11,635 nucleotides of DNA from Larix sibirica. Lineage: Eukaryota; Streptophyta; Pinopsida; Pinales; Pinaceae. The notes below the pieces were generated by a model that saw only the letters and a list, made by a program, of their open reading frames with translations, made no database searches and was not told where the DNA came from. The stretch lies in the NCBI GenBank assembly GCA_004151065.3, contig NWUY0300009319.1:28790-40424 (forward strand), given 5' to 3'. Below, one piece after another: positions 1 through 9,103 of the stretch (positions are counted from its first letter, which is position 1; each line of letters starts with the position of its first letter). A program made the translations under genes and the position numbers.

Positions 1-1120
1 TCTCGTAATTAAAGGAAAAATGTTTCATAATTTGGAGAAAAAATTGAAGCTTAAAAATTCTTTAATTTTTACAAAGTACTATTAAAAAAAACCAAACATA
101 CACATGAAATCCTTTCACTTATTGATAAGCCAATATCACTGACTTTTTGAGGACTACCATGATAGCTTCAATGAATCAACACGAGTTCCATTGCACTACC
201 AAACCCAACACCACATCGAATTATTCCCCCATTGTGTCATTAACCGACGTTATCTTTGATGCTTACTTGAGATTGAGGAAATTGAATAAAAATATCATCT
301 CTTTCGAAGGGACACATCAAGTCAATAAAATCTCGCCATGGAACTACTATTGTGCTTGTTCCTAAGAAGTGTGGCACTTATCACTTGTGCCTTGACAATC
401 ACAACATCAGCAAGATTATAATTGAAAATATATACCCAATCCCTTTAATTCATGACCTTTTGGACAAAGTAAAGGGATCAAAGTTCTTCACCAAAATTGG
501 CTTAACCTCTAGATAGCATCAAGTTCATGTTGATCCTCATGATATTTAAATTCATGATCTTTTGGACACACTAAAAGGATTGAAGTTCTTCACCAAAATT
601 GACTTGACCTCTAGATACCATCAAGTTCCTGTTGATCCTAATGATATTTGAAAGATGATATTCAATGCTAATGATAAGTTGTACTTGTGATTGGTGATTT
701 ATTCAACTTAAACAATGTGTGGATGAATCTAATGTGACTTATGAACGATGCTATATGATCATGCAAAAGTAACTTTTGTATTTTCCATCTAGATGATATT
801 CTATTTTCAACAAAACGTGGGATAAGCATTGCTAGAACATCACCTTGGTTCTCAAGACCTTGCATGACCACAATTTTTATGTCAACTTGGAAACATGCAC
901 ATTTGAAATCAAGAATGTCAAAGTACTTTGGATTGATTGTTGACGATATAAGAGTGCATGTGGAATAGACAAGGTACAAGTCATCCATGTATGGCCTACC
1001 CTGACCAATATTAGTGAGTTGCAATGATTTCTTAACTTGGAAAATTTATAAAGATTATTTGTCTTGGGATTCTTACATGTCACACATCCTCTGCTTGAAC
1101 TCTTATAGCACAATTCCAAG
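1..1120 (+). pseudogene. Ty3/gypsy pol fragment (RT), broken, copy A
   Basis: This is a degenerate reverse-transcriptase region of a Ty3/gypsy LTR retrotransposon. In the frame of base 334, VLVPKK (about 349-366), IYPIPLIHDLLDK (about 430-468) and KFFTKI (481-498) match the conserved start of plant gypsy RT. The catalytic motif appears as HLDDIL at 786-803, in a different frame, with His in place of the usual Tyr or Phe. KYFGLIVDDIRVHVE (921-965) corresponds to the 'YLGYIV' region after the active site. LFVLGFLHVTHPLLEL (about 1058-1106) corresponds to the RT/RNase H connection. In-frame stops include TAG at 514, TAA at 547 and TGA at 649, and there are at least two frameshifts. RNase H and integrase are absent on this strand. 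It is not functional. The 72-codon open stretch from 147 is only a fragment of this decayed region. Confidence 0.85.
447..650 (+). repeat. 102-bp in-frame tandem duplication inside RT, copy A
   Basis: Two adjacent 102-bp units (447-548 and 549-650) each encode a version of the IHDLLD...KFFTKI...SR.HQV.VDP.DI stretch of RT. The period is exactly 34 codons, so the duplication preserves frame. Unit 1 has TAG at 514-516 where unit 2 has TAC (Tyr), and the units differ at about a dozen sites. The same structure is present in copy B, so it is older than the segmental duplication. Confidence 0.9.
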
Positions 1121-1249
1121 AAACTTGTGTCTCAGAGTAATCAAGTGCTTTCGATAATATACAACATATACTACATGCAATATTGCTTCTACTTAACTTG
1201 CACTAGCCCTTTTAAATTTAAGTGAAATCCTAGAGTGTGCACTTGGTGT

Positions 1250-2350
1250 TGTTTCTCTTCAACATGGACACATGGCCACATACAACTCAGAACTCTTTTA
1301 AATATATTATCTACTTCATGTGTCCTATAGTGTCAATCTTCTTGCTTTGTGCATGGAGGAATTGGAGAGGTTTATGGTTGTTTTGAACACCAACATATTT
1401 AGAAATAAAATAATATCACCATCGCTTCATTGCTTGAACTTAGACATGCATCTCTTGATCCTTAATAGAGTAGTTCATAAGGATACTTGAAAAACCATTA
1501 GAAGGTATGTGATTTATCTTTGGTATTGCATCAAAATTATGCACATTCCATGCAAATAGGCACTTACCTCAATTGAAGGTTTTCTAAATGTTGGGTAAGG
1601 AAAGGAAACAAGCAATACAAATCTGATGCTTGATATTCTTGTACTCTTCATGTTGCATGGATTCCTAATTGAAATTATCTTGGCCACAATTTAGTGCATT
1701 AGGAGGATTTGGGATATGGGAAAATTCTGCAATAAATTTCTTGAGATGGTTTGTCATTCCCATAAATATTCACAAGTCATGGACACTCTTTAGTGATGGC
1801 TAGCTAACAATGGATCAAATGTTTACCGAATCAATATTTGATCCATCTTAGTTCATAGGAAATCCTACATAAACAAGCCTTTTTGCCGTGACTCTACATT
1901 TATTTAGTTTCCTAATGACTTATTTCTCCATGAATATGCAAATAATTACTCTAGTTATTGCTAGTGGTCCTCCTAGTTCTTATTGAATACTAATATGTCA
2001 TCCAAATACATGATTAAAAAAATGAGTCAAGGTACAATCATATCACTTTGTTTATTGTTCTTATGAATATCATAGGGACACTAGTAAGTCTAATGAACAT
2101 CATCGATCATTTAAATAATTATTGTCAAGTTTCAATGTTGCCTTCCATTTATCCTCTCGATTGATATGTATTTGGTGGTAACTAGACTTGATCTTGATCT
2201 TATTGAAATACATAGCAAGTCCCTAAAGGGGATCTAACAAATTGTCAACACATATTAATGGATACTAATTCTTGATAGTTATTATATTCATGCTTTGATA
2301 ATAGATTGTTATGGAAAACATGACTCTACATTTGTACTAGACACATAAAT
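1250..2350 (-). pseudogene. Ty3/gypsy pol fragment (RT-RNase H), broken, copy A
   Basis: Read on the minus strand, this is a second gypsy-type pol in the opposite direction to the RT at 1-1120. From its 5' side it shows YPLICVDNLLDPL (about 2226-2264), KSSYHQIHI with REDKWKATL (about 2135-2190), and the catalytic YLDDILVF (about 1985-2008). It continues with LVYVGF, then FMGMTNHLKKFIAEFSH (about 1712-1765), typical of the RT/RNase H connection. RNase H-like pieces follow: NYSIKDQEMH (about 1445-1475) and HKPLQFLHAQ (about 1345-1375). Many stops and frame changes are present. No integrase follows; recognisable coding fades near 1250, close to the end of the oppositely oriented + fragment. The RT wording differs from the + strand copy, so these are two different element lineages rather than an inverted duplicate. 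Confidence 0.8.
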
Positions 2351-2641
2351 CCCTATTCTTGATAATAAAATATTGCAATCAAGTTTCAAGATGTGTGATT
2401 ATATGTAGTCGTGTGCTTCACTACCACATATAAGAAAGTCCTTTTGGTTGTCACTATAAATAAATGTGGTGACAAGATCCTTTATCTAGATCTTAATGTA
2501 GAAAAGTTTCTCACACTTTGTCCCTTAAGGCTGGAAACCTGCCATCTAGTAGATACACTCTATTATGGAGTTGGGTATTCCTATGTGTTTCTCTTCCTAG
2601 TGTGTCGTGGTAGAATTTTCTTGCTTCTCTAATTGTGATCT

Positions 2642-3645
2642 CCAATAATTATACTTCACATGTCTTCTATGATTTCAATAATTGCATAAATGGACATCTA
2701 TCTTATTTAGCATGCTTTGTTCATCCTTAGGAAATTGAGAGGCTAGATTTTGTTGCATTATCTCGTTAAATGGATTCTTCGTCATGGTATAGTATGCTTC
2801 CTTTGGTTGGGATTAGTGAAACAACACTAGTAGGATTCCTTGACAAACTATCATCTACTTGTGTTAACTTAGCCTTGTGACAAGCATCTTTAAGAACATT
2901 GTAAATGTCAAACATGTCATGCTCCTTCTGAATTATAGTGATTAGCATGCTAATGAACTTGGTCACCAACTGTTCTTCTGTGTTCATGACTATAAGCCAA
3001 ATAATATAGTGGTTGAACTCTTGGATGTATGCATTTACTGTATGATTGGACTTATGTCGCAAGTATTACTATTATTGTTGTCCTTTATAATAATTGATGA
3101 AATAAGAATTGTCCTTGACAACAATTTTGAAATCATCCCATGAGAAGGTTTAGGTGGCGCTAAGTGTTTATTTGTCTCTCACAAAATCCCCCACCAAAGT
3201 ATAGCTTATGCACACATTCATAACTTTGCGAATGCATCTTTGTCTTTATCTATGAATTGTTGCACTTCATACAAGGAATATTGTTGCCTTAACCAATCAT
3301 CAAGTGCACTTCGTCCATTTAACCATCATAGGGTGGTATTTCCACCTTACTTTCCACTTTGAGAGAACCCGCATTCAATGATGAAGTTCCTTCTCCGCCA
3401 CTAGTTTTCATGTTTGGATTGCCTCTAAAGGGATTCAAATAGATATTTGTTTGTATTGTTGTAACTAAGGTTGTTAAATTTTACGACAACTTAGTGATAT
3501 TGGCCATTTTTCCATCCATGTTCTCAACTTTTCTAGTGATGGTAATTCCTTTATTTTAAGCATTTTAATGTGAACCTATGTATATTTTTTCATTTCTTTC
3601 TTCATTTAAGAGTGAACCTTTATCGAAATGTGTATCAAAATATAG
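2642..3645 (-). pseudogene. Ty3/gypsy gag, broken, copy A
   Basis: This is the capsid and nucleocapsid (gag) part of the minus-strand element. The N-terminal part (about 3645-3345) reads in one frame with only a few stops and contains NMDGKMANITKLS, a probable coiled-coil lead-in. It ends with KVEIPPYDG (3322-3348), the start of the retrotransposon gag capsid domain. Then come ALWW-like and SWDDFKIVV-like segments. The longest open part is 98 codons (2766-3062) with RHKSNHTVNAYIQEFNHYI and NTEEQLVTKFI, a clear retrotrans_gag C-terminal signature. A CCHC zinc knuckle follows at 2645-2686 as C-N-Y-stop-NHRRH-VKYN-Y: the second Cys codon is TGA and the fourth is Tyr. The whole frame is broken by stops and shifts. 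Confidence 0.83.
2645..2686 (-). other. Decayed CCHC zinc knuckle, copy A
   Basis: In minus-strand codons the spacing C-X2-C-X4-H-X4-C of a gag nucleocapsid knuckle is kept exactly. The first Cys (TGC, 2684-2686) and the His are intact. The second Cys position is TGA and the last is TAT (Tyr), each one base from a Cys codon. The downstream WRSQLEKQE also resembles the sequence that usually follows this knuckle in plant gypsy gag. This is a sequence reading; the assignment follows from the known motif. Confidence 0.65.
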
Positions 3646-3664
3646 AAACTATGTGTAAAATAAT

Positions 3665-3676
3665 GATCTAATACCA
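3665..3676 (-). other. Primer-binding site of minus-strand element, copy A
   Basis: On the minus strand this reads TGGTATTAGATC. It matches 10 of 12 bases of TGGTATCAGAGC, the site complementary to the 3' end of initiator tRNA-Met used by most plant LTR retrotransposons. It lies just upstream of the gag start on the same strand, as expected. A putative LTR end (CTCTCA on the minus strand, 3689-3694) is 12 bases away, a little further than usual. Confidence 0.6.
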
Positions 3677-3688
3677 ATTTGATCCAAA

Positions 3689-4358
3689 TGAGAGTTCACA
3701 AAATCACAACAATTAAAATGATTTCAACTTAACATACTCAATTCATAATAGTTTTTGGCACAACAATTAGATAGTTAATTTATACAAGAACATATTCCTA
3801 CAATAAACACCCATTGGTGCAATAAGATTTAGTTAACAAACTCAACATTGAGTTCCATTAAATAGAAAAACTTGTACAACAAGATATGAACATCGTGAAT
3901 CTTACAATACCCCTCCATCAACCATCCAACCCACCCATTTACATATTTAAGATGGGGTGTTGGTAGTCTACTAAGGGAATATTAATTGATTCATTTCCCA
4001 TCACTTATCTAAATTACATTATTGGACAACATTAAGGGATACAACCCATTTACATATTTAAGATGGGGTGTTCGTAGTGTACTAAGGGAATATGAATTGA
4101 GTCATTTCCCACTTATCTAAATTACATTATTGTACAACATTTAGGGAGACAAGGAGAGGAATACAATATTTCTTGACCATTAAGTGTTTCAGTGTGGTAA
4201 TGTGTTGGGATTTCCATCTATGAAACTAGATTTTAAAATGTTTTTAACACAATATCAATTTGACACCATAATCTGCATTAAAGTTGTCCAAAGCATTTAC
4301 ATGTCACACTCATGATTCTCCATGATATTATACCTTTTATACAACTAAATCTACAAGC
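3689..4358 (-). mobile_element. Putative 5' LTR tract of minus-strand element, copy A
   Basis: This non-coding tract lies immediately upstream of the primer-binding site and gag on the minus strand, which is where the 5' LTR should be. The inner boundary is suggested by the terminal CA (minus strand) at 3689-3690. The outer boundary cannot be placed because the partner LTR has been lost with the 3' part of the element. It includes a 111-bp tandem duplication, a common feature of U3 regions. The LTR call is inferred from position, not from a terminal repeat pair. Confidence 0.5.
3933..4151. repeat. 111-bp tandem duplication in LTR-like tract, copy A
   Basis: Two adjacent units start with ACCCATTTACATATTTAAGA, at 3933 and 4044. 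Unit 2 is 108 bp because of a 3-bp deletion after CATTTCCC. The units differ at roughly eight further positions. The same pair lies at 10395-10613 in copy B. Confidence 0.92.
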
Positions 4359-4359
4359 N
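4359..4359. other. Ambiguous base (N) at the end of copy A
   Basis: This is the only non-ACGT base seen in the window. It sits directly after CTACAAGC, exactly where copy A and copy B stop matching. It may mark an uncertain join in the assembly. Confidence 0.95.
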
Positions 4360-4391
4360 TTACAATTAAACATAGAGAACAAGTAACAGAT

Positions 4392-4462
4392 AACTTATTT
4401 ATGATACTTAACTTGTGACCTATCAATGTTCATCGGCCACAAGTTAAATGATTATGCTAGTT
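4392..4462. repeat. Imperfect inverted repeat (hairpin)
   Basis: The inner arms ACTTAACTTGTGACC (4406-4420) and GGCCACAAGTTAAAT (4435-4449) pair at 13 of 15 positions around a 14-base loop. Weaker pairing extends outward to about 28 bases per arm. It could be a remnant of a small inverted-repeat element or chance in AT-rich DNA. Confidence 0.55.
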
Positions 4463-4713
4463 ATATATTTTTGCTATACTAATTGGCTCTTTACACATCT
4501 TATCTATTTATATTTCTTTCATCATTTAATCATTATTTTTTACATTCTTATTAACATTCCTTTGATATCATTGTTTTTTCGTTTAATATGTCTTTCCTTT
4601 CCTTGAAAACATGATTGGTACAAGATATATATAGAAATGAATAAATTATAATACAAACTACGTAAAACACGTAAATTATATTATGAAATTACAACTAAAA
4701 ACTGGCTTCTAAT

Positions 4714-4747
4714 GCCTTCTTTCATGTTGTGCCTTCTTTCATGTTGT
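4714..4747. repeat. Perfect 17-bp tandem repeat
   Basis: GCCTTCTTTCATGTTGT occurs twice back to back (4714-4730 and 4731-4747). It is probably a replication-slippage product; no function is suggested. Confidence 0.95.
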
Positions 4748-5689
4748 GGCATAGTTTTGCTAAGACAAAGTTCATGTATTTAGTGGACCAATCCTCATGA
4801 TACTTTTCCATGATCTTATTAAGAATGAGATTATTAGACGATTTGATATGGTTTTTACATTAAGTGGGTAGTATGTCTTTACATCCTTTCCAACAAGTGC
4901 CTCAAATCTTTATAAAATCGTTTATCATTTTCACTATAGTAAGATTATTCCAAAGTGAGTGAGACCAATTCATCATCATTTATTTCCTGACATGGGTTTT
5001 AATCTAAAAAGGAGACTTTGATATCTCATCATCAAACCACTCAAAATCCTTATTTACGCCTACATTATGTGAATATATGATTGAATATTACAATTCTAAT
5101 GTCTTATACCATAATTACATATTGACTGGCATGATCTGCTGAAATAAAAAAATTACTAAATGTGTCATACGATAACATGGGCACTATTTAAGATATTGAT
5201 GCACAATTAATATTAAATGAAGCAAGAATTGATATGGAGCATCGTTTATGATGTCCTTTATAAAAGTTTGGGCTTTATTTGGCCTTATTTAAAAGTGGGG
5301 ATCTATTGTTAGTGCATCATTGTCATGTGAGAACATCGTCCTATAGAATGTGCCTTTTGGGCCAATTTCTCACTAATGCGCACATGTTATGGATAACTCG
5401 TGTGTTTTACTATGGAGCATATCGAAGTGCTTCTAATGGTTTCATGCACTAAAACCTATCTATGCAAAAACCTTGGCCAAAACCTCCATTAAAAACCTCA
5501 TTAAATTTGAAAATCTCAATATTACATTCATAAGACCTTTGAAAAAAACATATTTCTTAGTAATGAATCTAGTAATTCCAAGCTTGAGTTCCTATCTATG
5601 AATACAAATGTGGACACACATAAATTTTCATAAAATAATAAGTTCAATAGTTTCACTAATCCTCCTTGTCACCATAGAAACTGTAGCAA

Positions 5690-6014
5690 CATAACAACCT
5701 GACAACAACCGATCAAATAATAGAGAAAATTGCAGTTAGCATAACAATACGTTATCCAATCAACAAAATCCACTTAGACAAAAGATGTTGCCAAAGAATA
5801 AACAAAATGACCATCACCATAACACTCTACAATCCAATCAACATCAATCTATCAAGTCAAAGCAAGGCAACATGTGTCATCATCGATAGCACAAGCAACA
5901 AAAATGCCTTAGTAATGATGCAACACTCTCAATAAGACCTTACACTAACAATGCGTGTCACATACACAAATCTCTTTTGGCTCATGTTTTTAGCACCCAA
6001 TAGATGATCAGGTG
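5690..6014 (+). pseudogene. Possible gag C-terminal linker of + strand element
   Basis: Directly upstream of the protease remnant, the + strand reads as an Asn/Gln/His/Lys-rich stretch with few stops (NNRSNNREN, NQHQSIKSKQGNMCHH). This composition is usual for the basic linker before the gag zinc knuckle in plant gypsy elements. A C-X2-...-C pattern around 5870-5910 does not fit the knuckle spacing, so the knuckle itself is not claimed. Identification rests on position and composition only. The 66-codon minus-strand frame at 5929-6129 lies partly opposite it and is not supported. Confidence 0.3.
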
Positions 6015-7585
6015 AAACAAGTAGTAGTGTATGAGCAAGAATTATCCAATTCATTGTCTTCATAACACATACAAACACAACTCCTTGAAGCATTACTAAC
6101 GTGAAATGAAGAACATAAATCACATTCATGGTGCACGTGGGTGAATTAAGAGGTTCTTCACTTCATTAAGAACAATGGAAATAATAAAACGTTATCTATT
6201 TGGTGTTTATTAAAAGGCTCATTCTTATGACCACATCCCACCCACATCAATACAAGATTCATTGGCTCAACTTGGGTAAAGGATTATGTGTCACATAACA
6301 ATGTAGGTTCTATTACACAATAAATCCATAGAACATATATTCGAAGAAGAATGAAGTCACTAGTGGTATTGTGCCTCTTGGCATTTTTGATGTGTTGTTG
6401 GGAGATTCATTTTCATGGAAGAAACCCATCATTCACGAATTGCACCCTTAGAAAATTGCTCTCGTAATTAAAGGAAAAATGTTTCATAATTTGGAGAAAA
6501 AATTGAAGCTTAAAAATTCTTTCATTTTTACAAAGTACTATTAAAAAAAAACCAAACATACACATGAAATCCTTTAACTTATTGATAAGCCAATATCACT
6601 GACTTTTTTAGGACTACCATGATAGCTTCAATGAATCAACACGGGTTCCATTGCACTACCAAATCCAACACCACATCGAATTATTCCCCCATTGTGTCAT
6701 TAACCGACATTATCTTTGATGCTTACTTGAGATTGAGGAAATTGAATAAAAAATATATCATCTCTTTCGAAGGGACACGTCAAGTCAATAAAATCTCGCC
6801 ATGGAACTACTATTGTGCTTGTTCCTAAGAAGTGTGGCACTTATCACTTGTGCCTTGACAATCACAACATCAGCAAGATTATAATTGAAAATATATACCC
6901 AATCCCTTTAATTCATGACCTTTTGGACAAAGTAAAGGGATCAAAGTTCTTCACCAAAATTGGCTTAACCTCTAGATAGCATCAAGTTCATGTTGATCCT
7001 CATGATATTTAAATTCATGATCTTTTGGACACACTAAAAGGATCGAAGTTCTTCACCAAAATTGACTTGACCTCTAGATACCATCAAGTTCATGTTGATC
7101 CTCATGATATTTGAAAGATGATGTTCAATGCTAATGATAAGTTGTACTTGTGATTGGTGATTTATTCAACTTAAACAATGTGTGGATGAATCTAATGTGA
7201 CTTATGAACGATGCTATATGATCATGCAAAAGTAACTTTTGTATTTTCCATCTAGATGATATTCTATTTTCAACAAAACGTGGGATAAGCATTGCTAGAA
7301 CATCACCTTGGTTCTCAAGACCTTGCATGACCACAAGTTTTATGTCAACTTGGAAACATGCACATTTGAAATCAAGAATGTCAAAGTACTTTGGATTGAT
7401 TGTTGACGATATAAGAGTGCATGTGGAATAGACAAGGTACAAGTCATCCATGTATGGCCTACCCTGACCAATATTAGTGAGTTGCAATGATTTCTTAACT
7501 TGGAAAATTTATAAAGATTATTTGTCTTGGGATTCTTACATGTCACACATCCTCTGCATGAACTCTTATAGCACAATTCCAAGAA
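6015..7585 (+). pseudogene. Ty3/gypsy pol fragment (protease-RT), broken, copy B
   Basis: This is the + strand element including the part that copy A lacks because of the window edge. A linker reading NEEHKSHSWCTWV (6105-6143) leads to the protease active-site region, where NNGNN (6171-6185) stands in place of the catalytic D-[S/G/N]-G, so the Asp is lost. After a frameshift come NVIYLVFIKRL (about 6188-6220), HPHQYKIHWL (6239-6268) and GIVPLGIFDVLLG (6365-6403), matching the order in plant gypsy protease and its RT linker. RT follows: VLVPKK, IHDLLDK, KFFTKI, the catalytic LDD at 7252-7260 and KYFGLIV near 7384. It ends near 7585 before any RNase H. Stops and shifts match copy A. A 3-bp insertion near 6752 is unique to this copy. 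Not functional. Confidence 0.82.
6910..7113 (+). repeat. 102-bp in-frame tandem duplication inside RT, copy B
   Basis: Counterpart of 447-650, with units 6910-7011 and 7012-7113. Here unit 2 matches unit 1 through CAAGTTCATGTTGATCCTCA, whereas in copy A unit 2 differs from unit 1 at two bases of that stretch. The two units are therefore more alike in copy B than in copy A. Confidence 0.9.
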
Positions 7586-7712
7586 ACTTGTGTCTCAGAG
7601 TAATCAAGTGCTTTCGATAATATACAACATATACTACATGCAATATTGCTTCTACTTAACTTGCACTAGCCCTTTCAAATTTAAGTGAAACCCTAGAGTG
7701 TGCACTTGGTGT

Positions 7713-8812
7713 TGTTTCTCTTCAACATGGACACATGGCCACATACAACTCAGAACTCTTTTAAATATATTATCTACTTCATGTGTCCTATAGTGTCAAT
7801 CTTCTTGCTTTGTGCATGGAGGAATTGGAGAGGTTTATGGTTGTTTTGAACACCAACATATTTAGAAATAAAATAATATCACCATCGCTTCATTGCTTGA
7901 ACTTAGACATGCATCTCTTGATCCTTAATAGAGTAGTTCATAAGGATACTTGAAAAACCATTAGAAGGTATGTGATTTATCTTTGGTATTGCATCAAAAT
8001 TATGCACATTCCATGCAAATAGGCACTTACCTCAATTGAAGGTTTTCTAAATGTTGGTTAAGGAAAGGAAACAAGCAATACAAATCCGATGCTTGATATT
8101 CTTGTACTCTTCATGTTGCATGGATTCCTAATTGAAATTATCTTGGCCACAATTTAGTGCATTAGGAGGATTTGGGATATGGGAAAATTCTGCAATAAAT
8201 TTCTTGAGATGGTTTGTCATTCCCATAAATATTCACAAGTCATGGACACTCTTTAGTGATGGCTAGCTAACAATGGATCAAATGTTTACCGAATCAATAT
8301 TTGATCCATCTTAGTTCATAGGAAATCCTACATAAACAAGCCTTTTTGCCGTGACTCTACATTTATTTAGTTTCCTAATGACTTATTTCTCCATGAATAT
8401 GCAAATAATTACTCCAGTTATTGCTAGTGGTCCTCCTAGTTCTTATTGAATACTAATATGTCATCCAAATACATGATTAAAAAAATGAGTCAAGGTACAA
8501 TCATATCACTTTGTTTATTGTTCTTATGAATATCATAGGGACACTAGTAAGTCTAATGAACATCATCGATCATTTAAATAATTATTGTCAAGTTTCAATG
8601 TTGCCTTCCATTTATCCTCTCGATTGATATGTATTTGGTGGTAACTAGACTTGATCTTGATCTTATTGAAATACATAGCAAGTCCCTAAAGGGGATCTAA
8701 CAAATTGTCAACACATATTAATGGATACTAATTCTTGATAGTTATTATATTCATGCTTTGATAATAGATTGTTATGGAAAACATGACTCTACATTTGTAC
8801 TAGACACATAAA
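7713..8812 (-). pseudogene. Ty3/gypsy pol fragment (RT-RNase H), broken, copy B
   Basis: Duplicate of the minus-strand pol at 1250-2350, with only a handful of base changes (for example near 8060, 8086, 8418 and 8865). The same RT motifs (DNLLD, SSYHQIHI, YLDDILVF at about 8448-8471), the FMGM...KKFIAEFSH connection and the RNase H pieces are present with the same stops. It therefore gives no sign of selection on the protein since duplication. Confidence 0.8.
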
Positions 8813-9103
8813 TCCCTATTCTTGATAATAAAATATTGCAATCAAGTTTCAAGATGTGTGATTAGATGTAGTCGTGTGCTTCACTACCACATATAAGAAA
8901 GTCCTTTTGGTTGTCACTATAAATAAATGTGGTGACAAGATCCTTTATCTAGATCTTAATGTAGAAATTTTCTCACACTTTGTCCCTTAAGGCTGGAAAC
9001 CTGCCATCTAGTAGATACACTCTATTATGGAGTTGGGTATTCCTATGTGTTTCTCTTCCTAGTGTGTCGTGGTAGAATTTTCTTGCTTCTCTAATTGTGA
9101 TCT

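Larger units (their letters stand above)
1..4358. repeat. Long direct repeat, copy A
   Basis: This segment matches 6460-10820 along its whole length, in the same orientation, with about 32 differences counted by eye. The offset between copies is 6459 at the left, rises to 6463 after a one-base A-run change and a 3-bp insertion in copy B near 290, and drops to 6462 after a small indel near 2505. The match begins at base 1, so this copy is cut by the window edge. It ends at the motif CTACAAGC (4351-4358), immediately before the ambiguous base at 4359. It carries two opposed retroelement fragments whose stops and frameshifts are shared with copy B, so they decayed before the duplication. Confidence 0.95.
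4360..5690. other. AT-rich intercopy DNA without recognisable gene
   Basis: About 1.3 kb between the end of copy A and the recognisable + strand retroelement remnant. Reading frames are short and broken on both strands, and no domain is recognised. It contains an imperfect hairpin at about 4392-4462 and a perfect 17-bp direct repeat at 4714-4747. No counterpart exists to the right of copy B, so it is either copy-specific DNA or the left part of a longer repeated unit. Confidence 0.6.

Noticed and set aside
668-1024. 118-codon minus-strand open frame, conserved in copy B at 7131-7487
   Set aside because: It is antisense to the + strand RT motifs (LDD, KYFGLIV). Its conservation merely reflects the near-identical duplication.
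877-1119. 80-codon minus-strand open frame, repeated at 7340-7582
   Set aside because: It overlaps the previous frame and the sense RT remnant and has no recognisable domain.
2411-2632. 73-codon + strand open frame with a hydrophobic tail
   Set aside because: It lies antisense to the gag-pol junction of the minus-strand element. A small indel in copy B (near 8967) breaks the same frame, so nothing maintains it.
1-4358. Inverted duplicate of one element as the origin of the two opposed RT fragments
   Set aside because: The two RTs differ in their conserved wording and domain extent and show no nucleotide-level inverted match by eye.
4714-4747. Possible CRISPR-like or regulatory direct repeat
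   Set aside because: There are only two back-to-back 17-bp units without spacers; simple slippage explains it.
5929-6129. 66-codon minus-strand open frame
   Set aside because: It lies opposite the + strand element's gag/protease linker, which has better support from motif order.
6134-6139. CACGTG, a perfect G-box
   Set aside because: It falls inside the decayed protease-linker coding remnant (WCTWV), with no promoter context.
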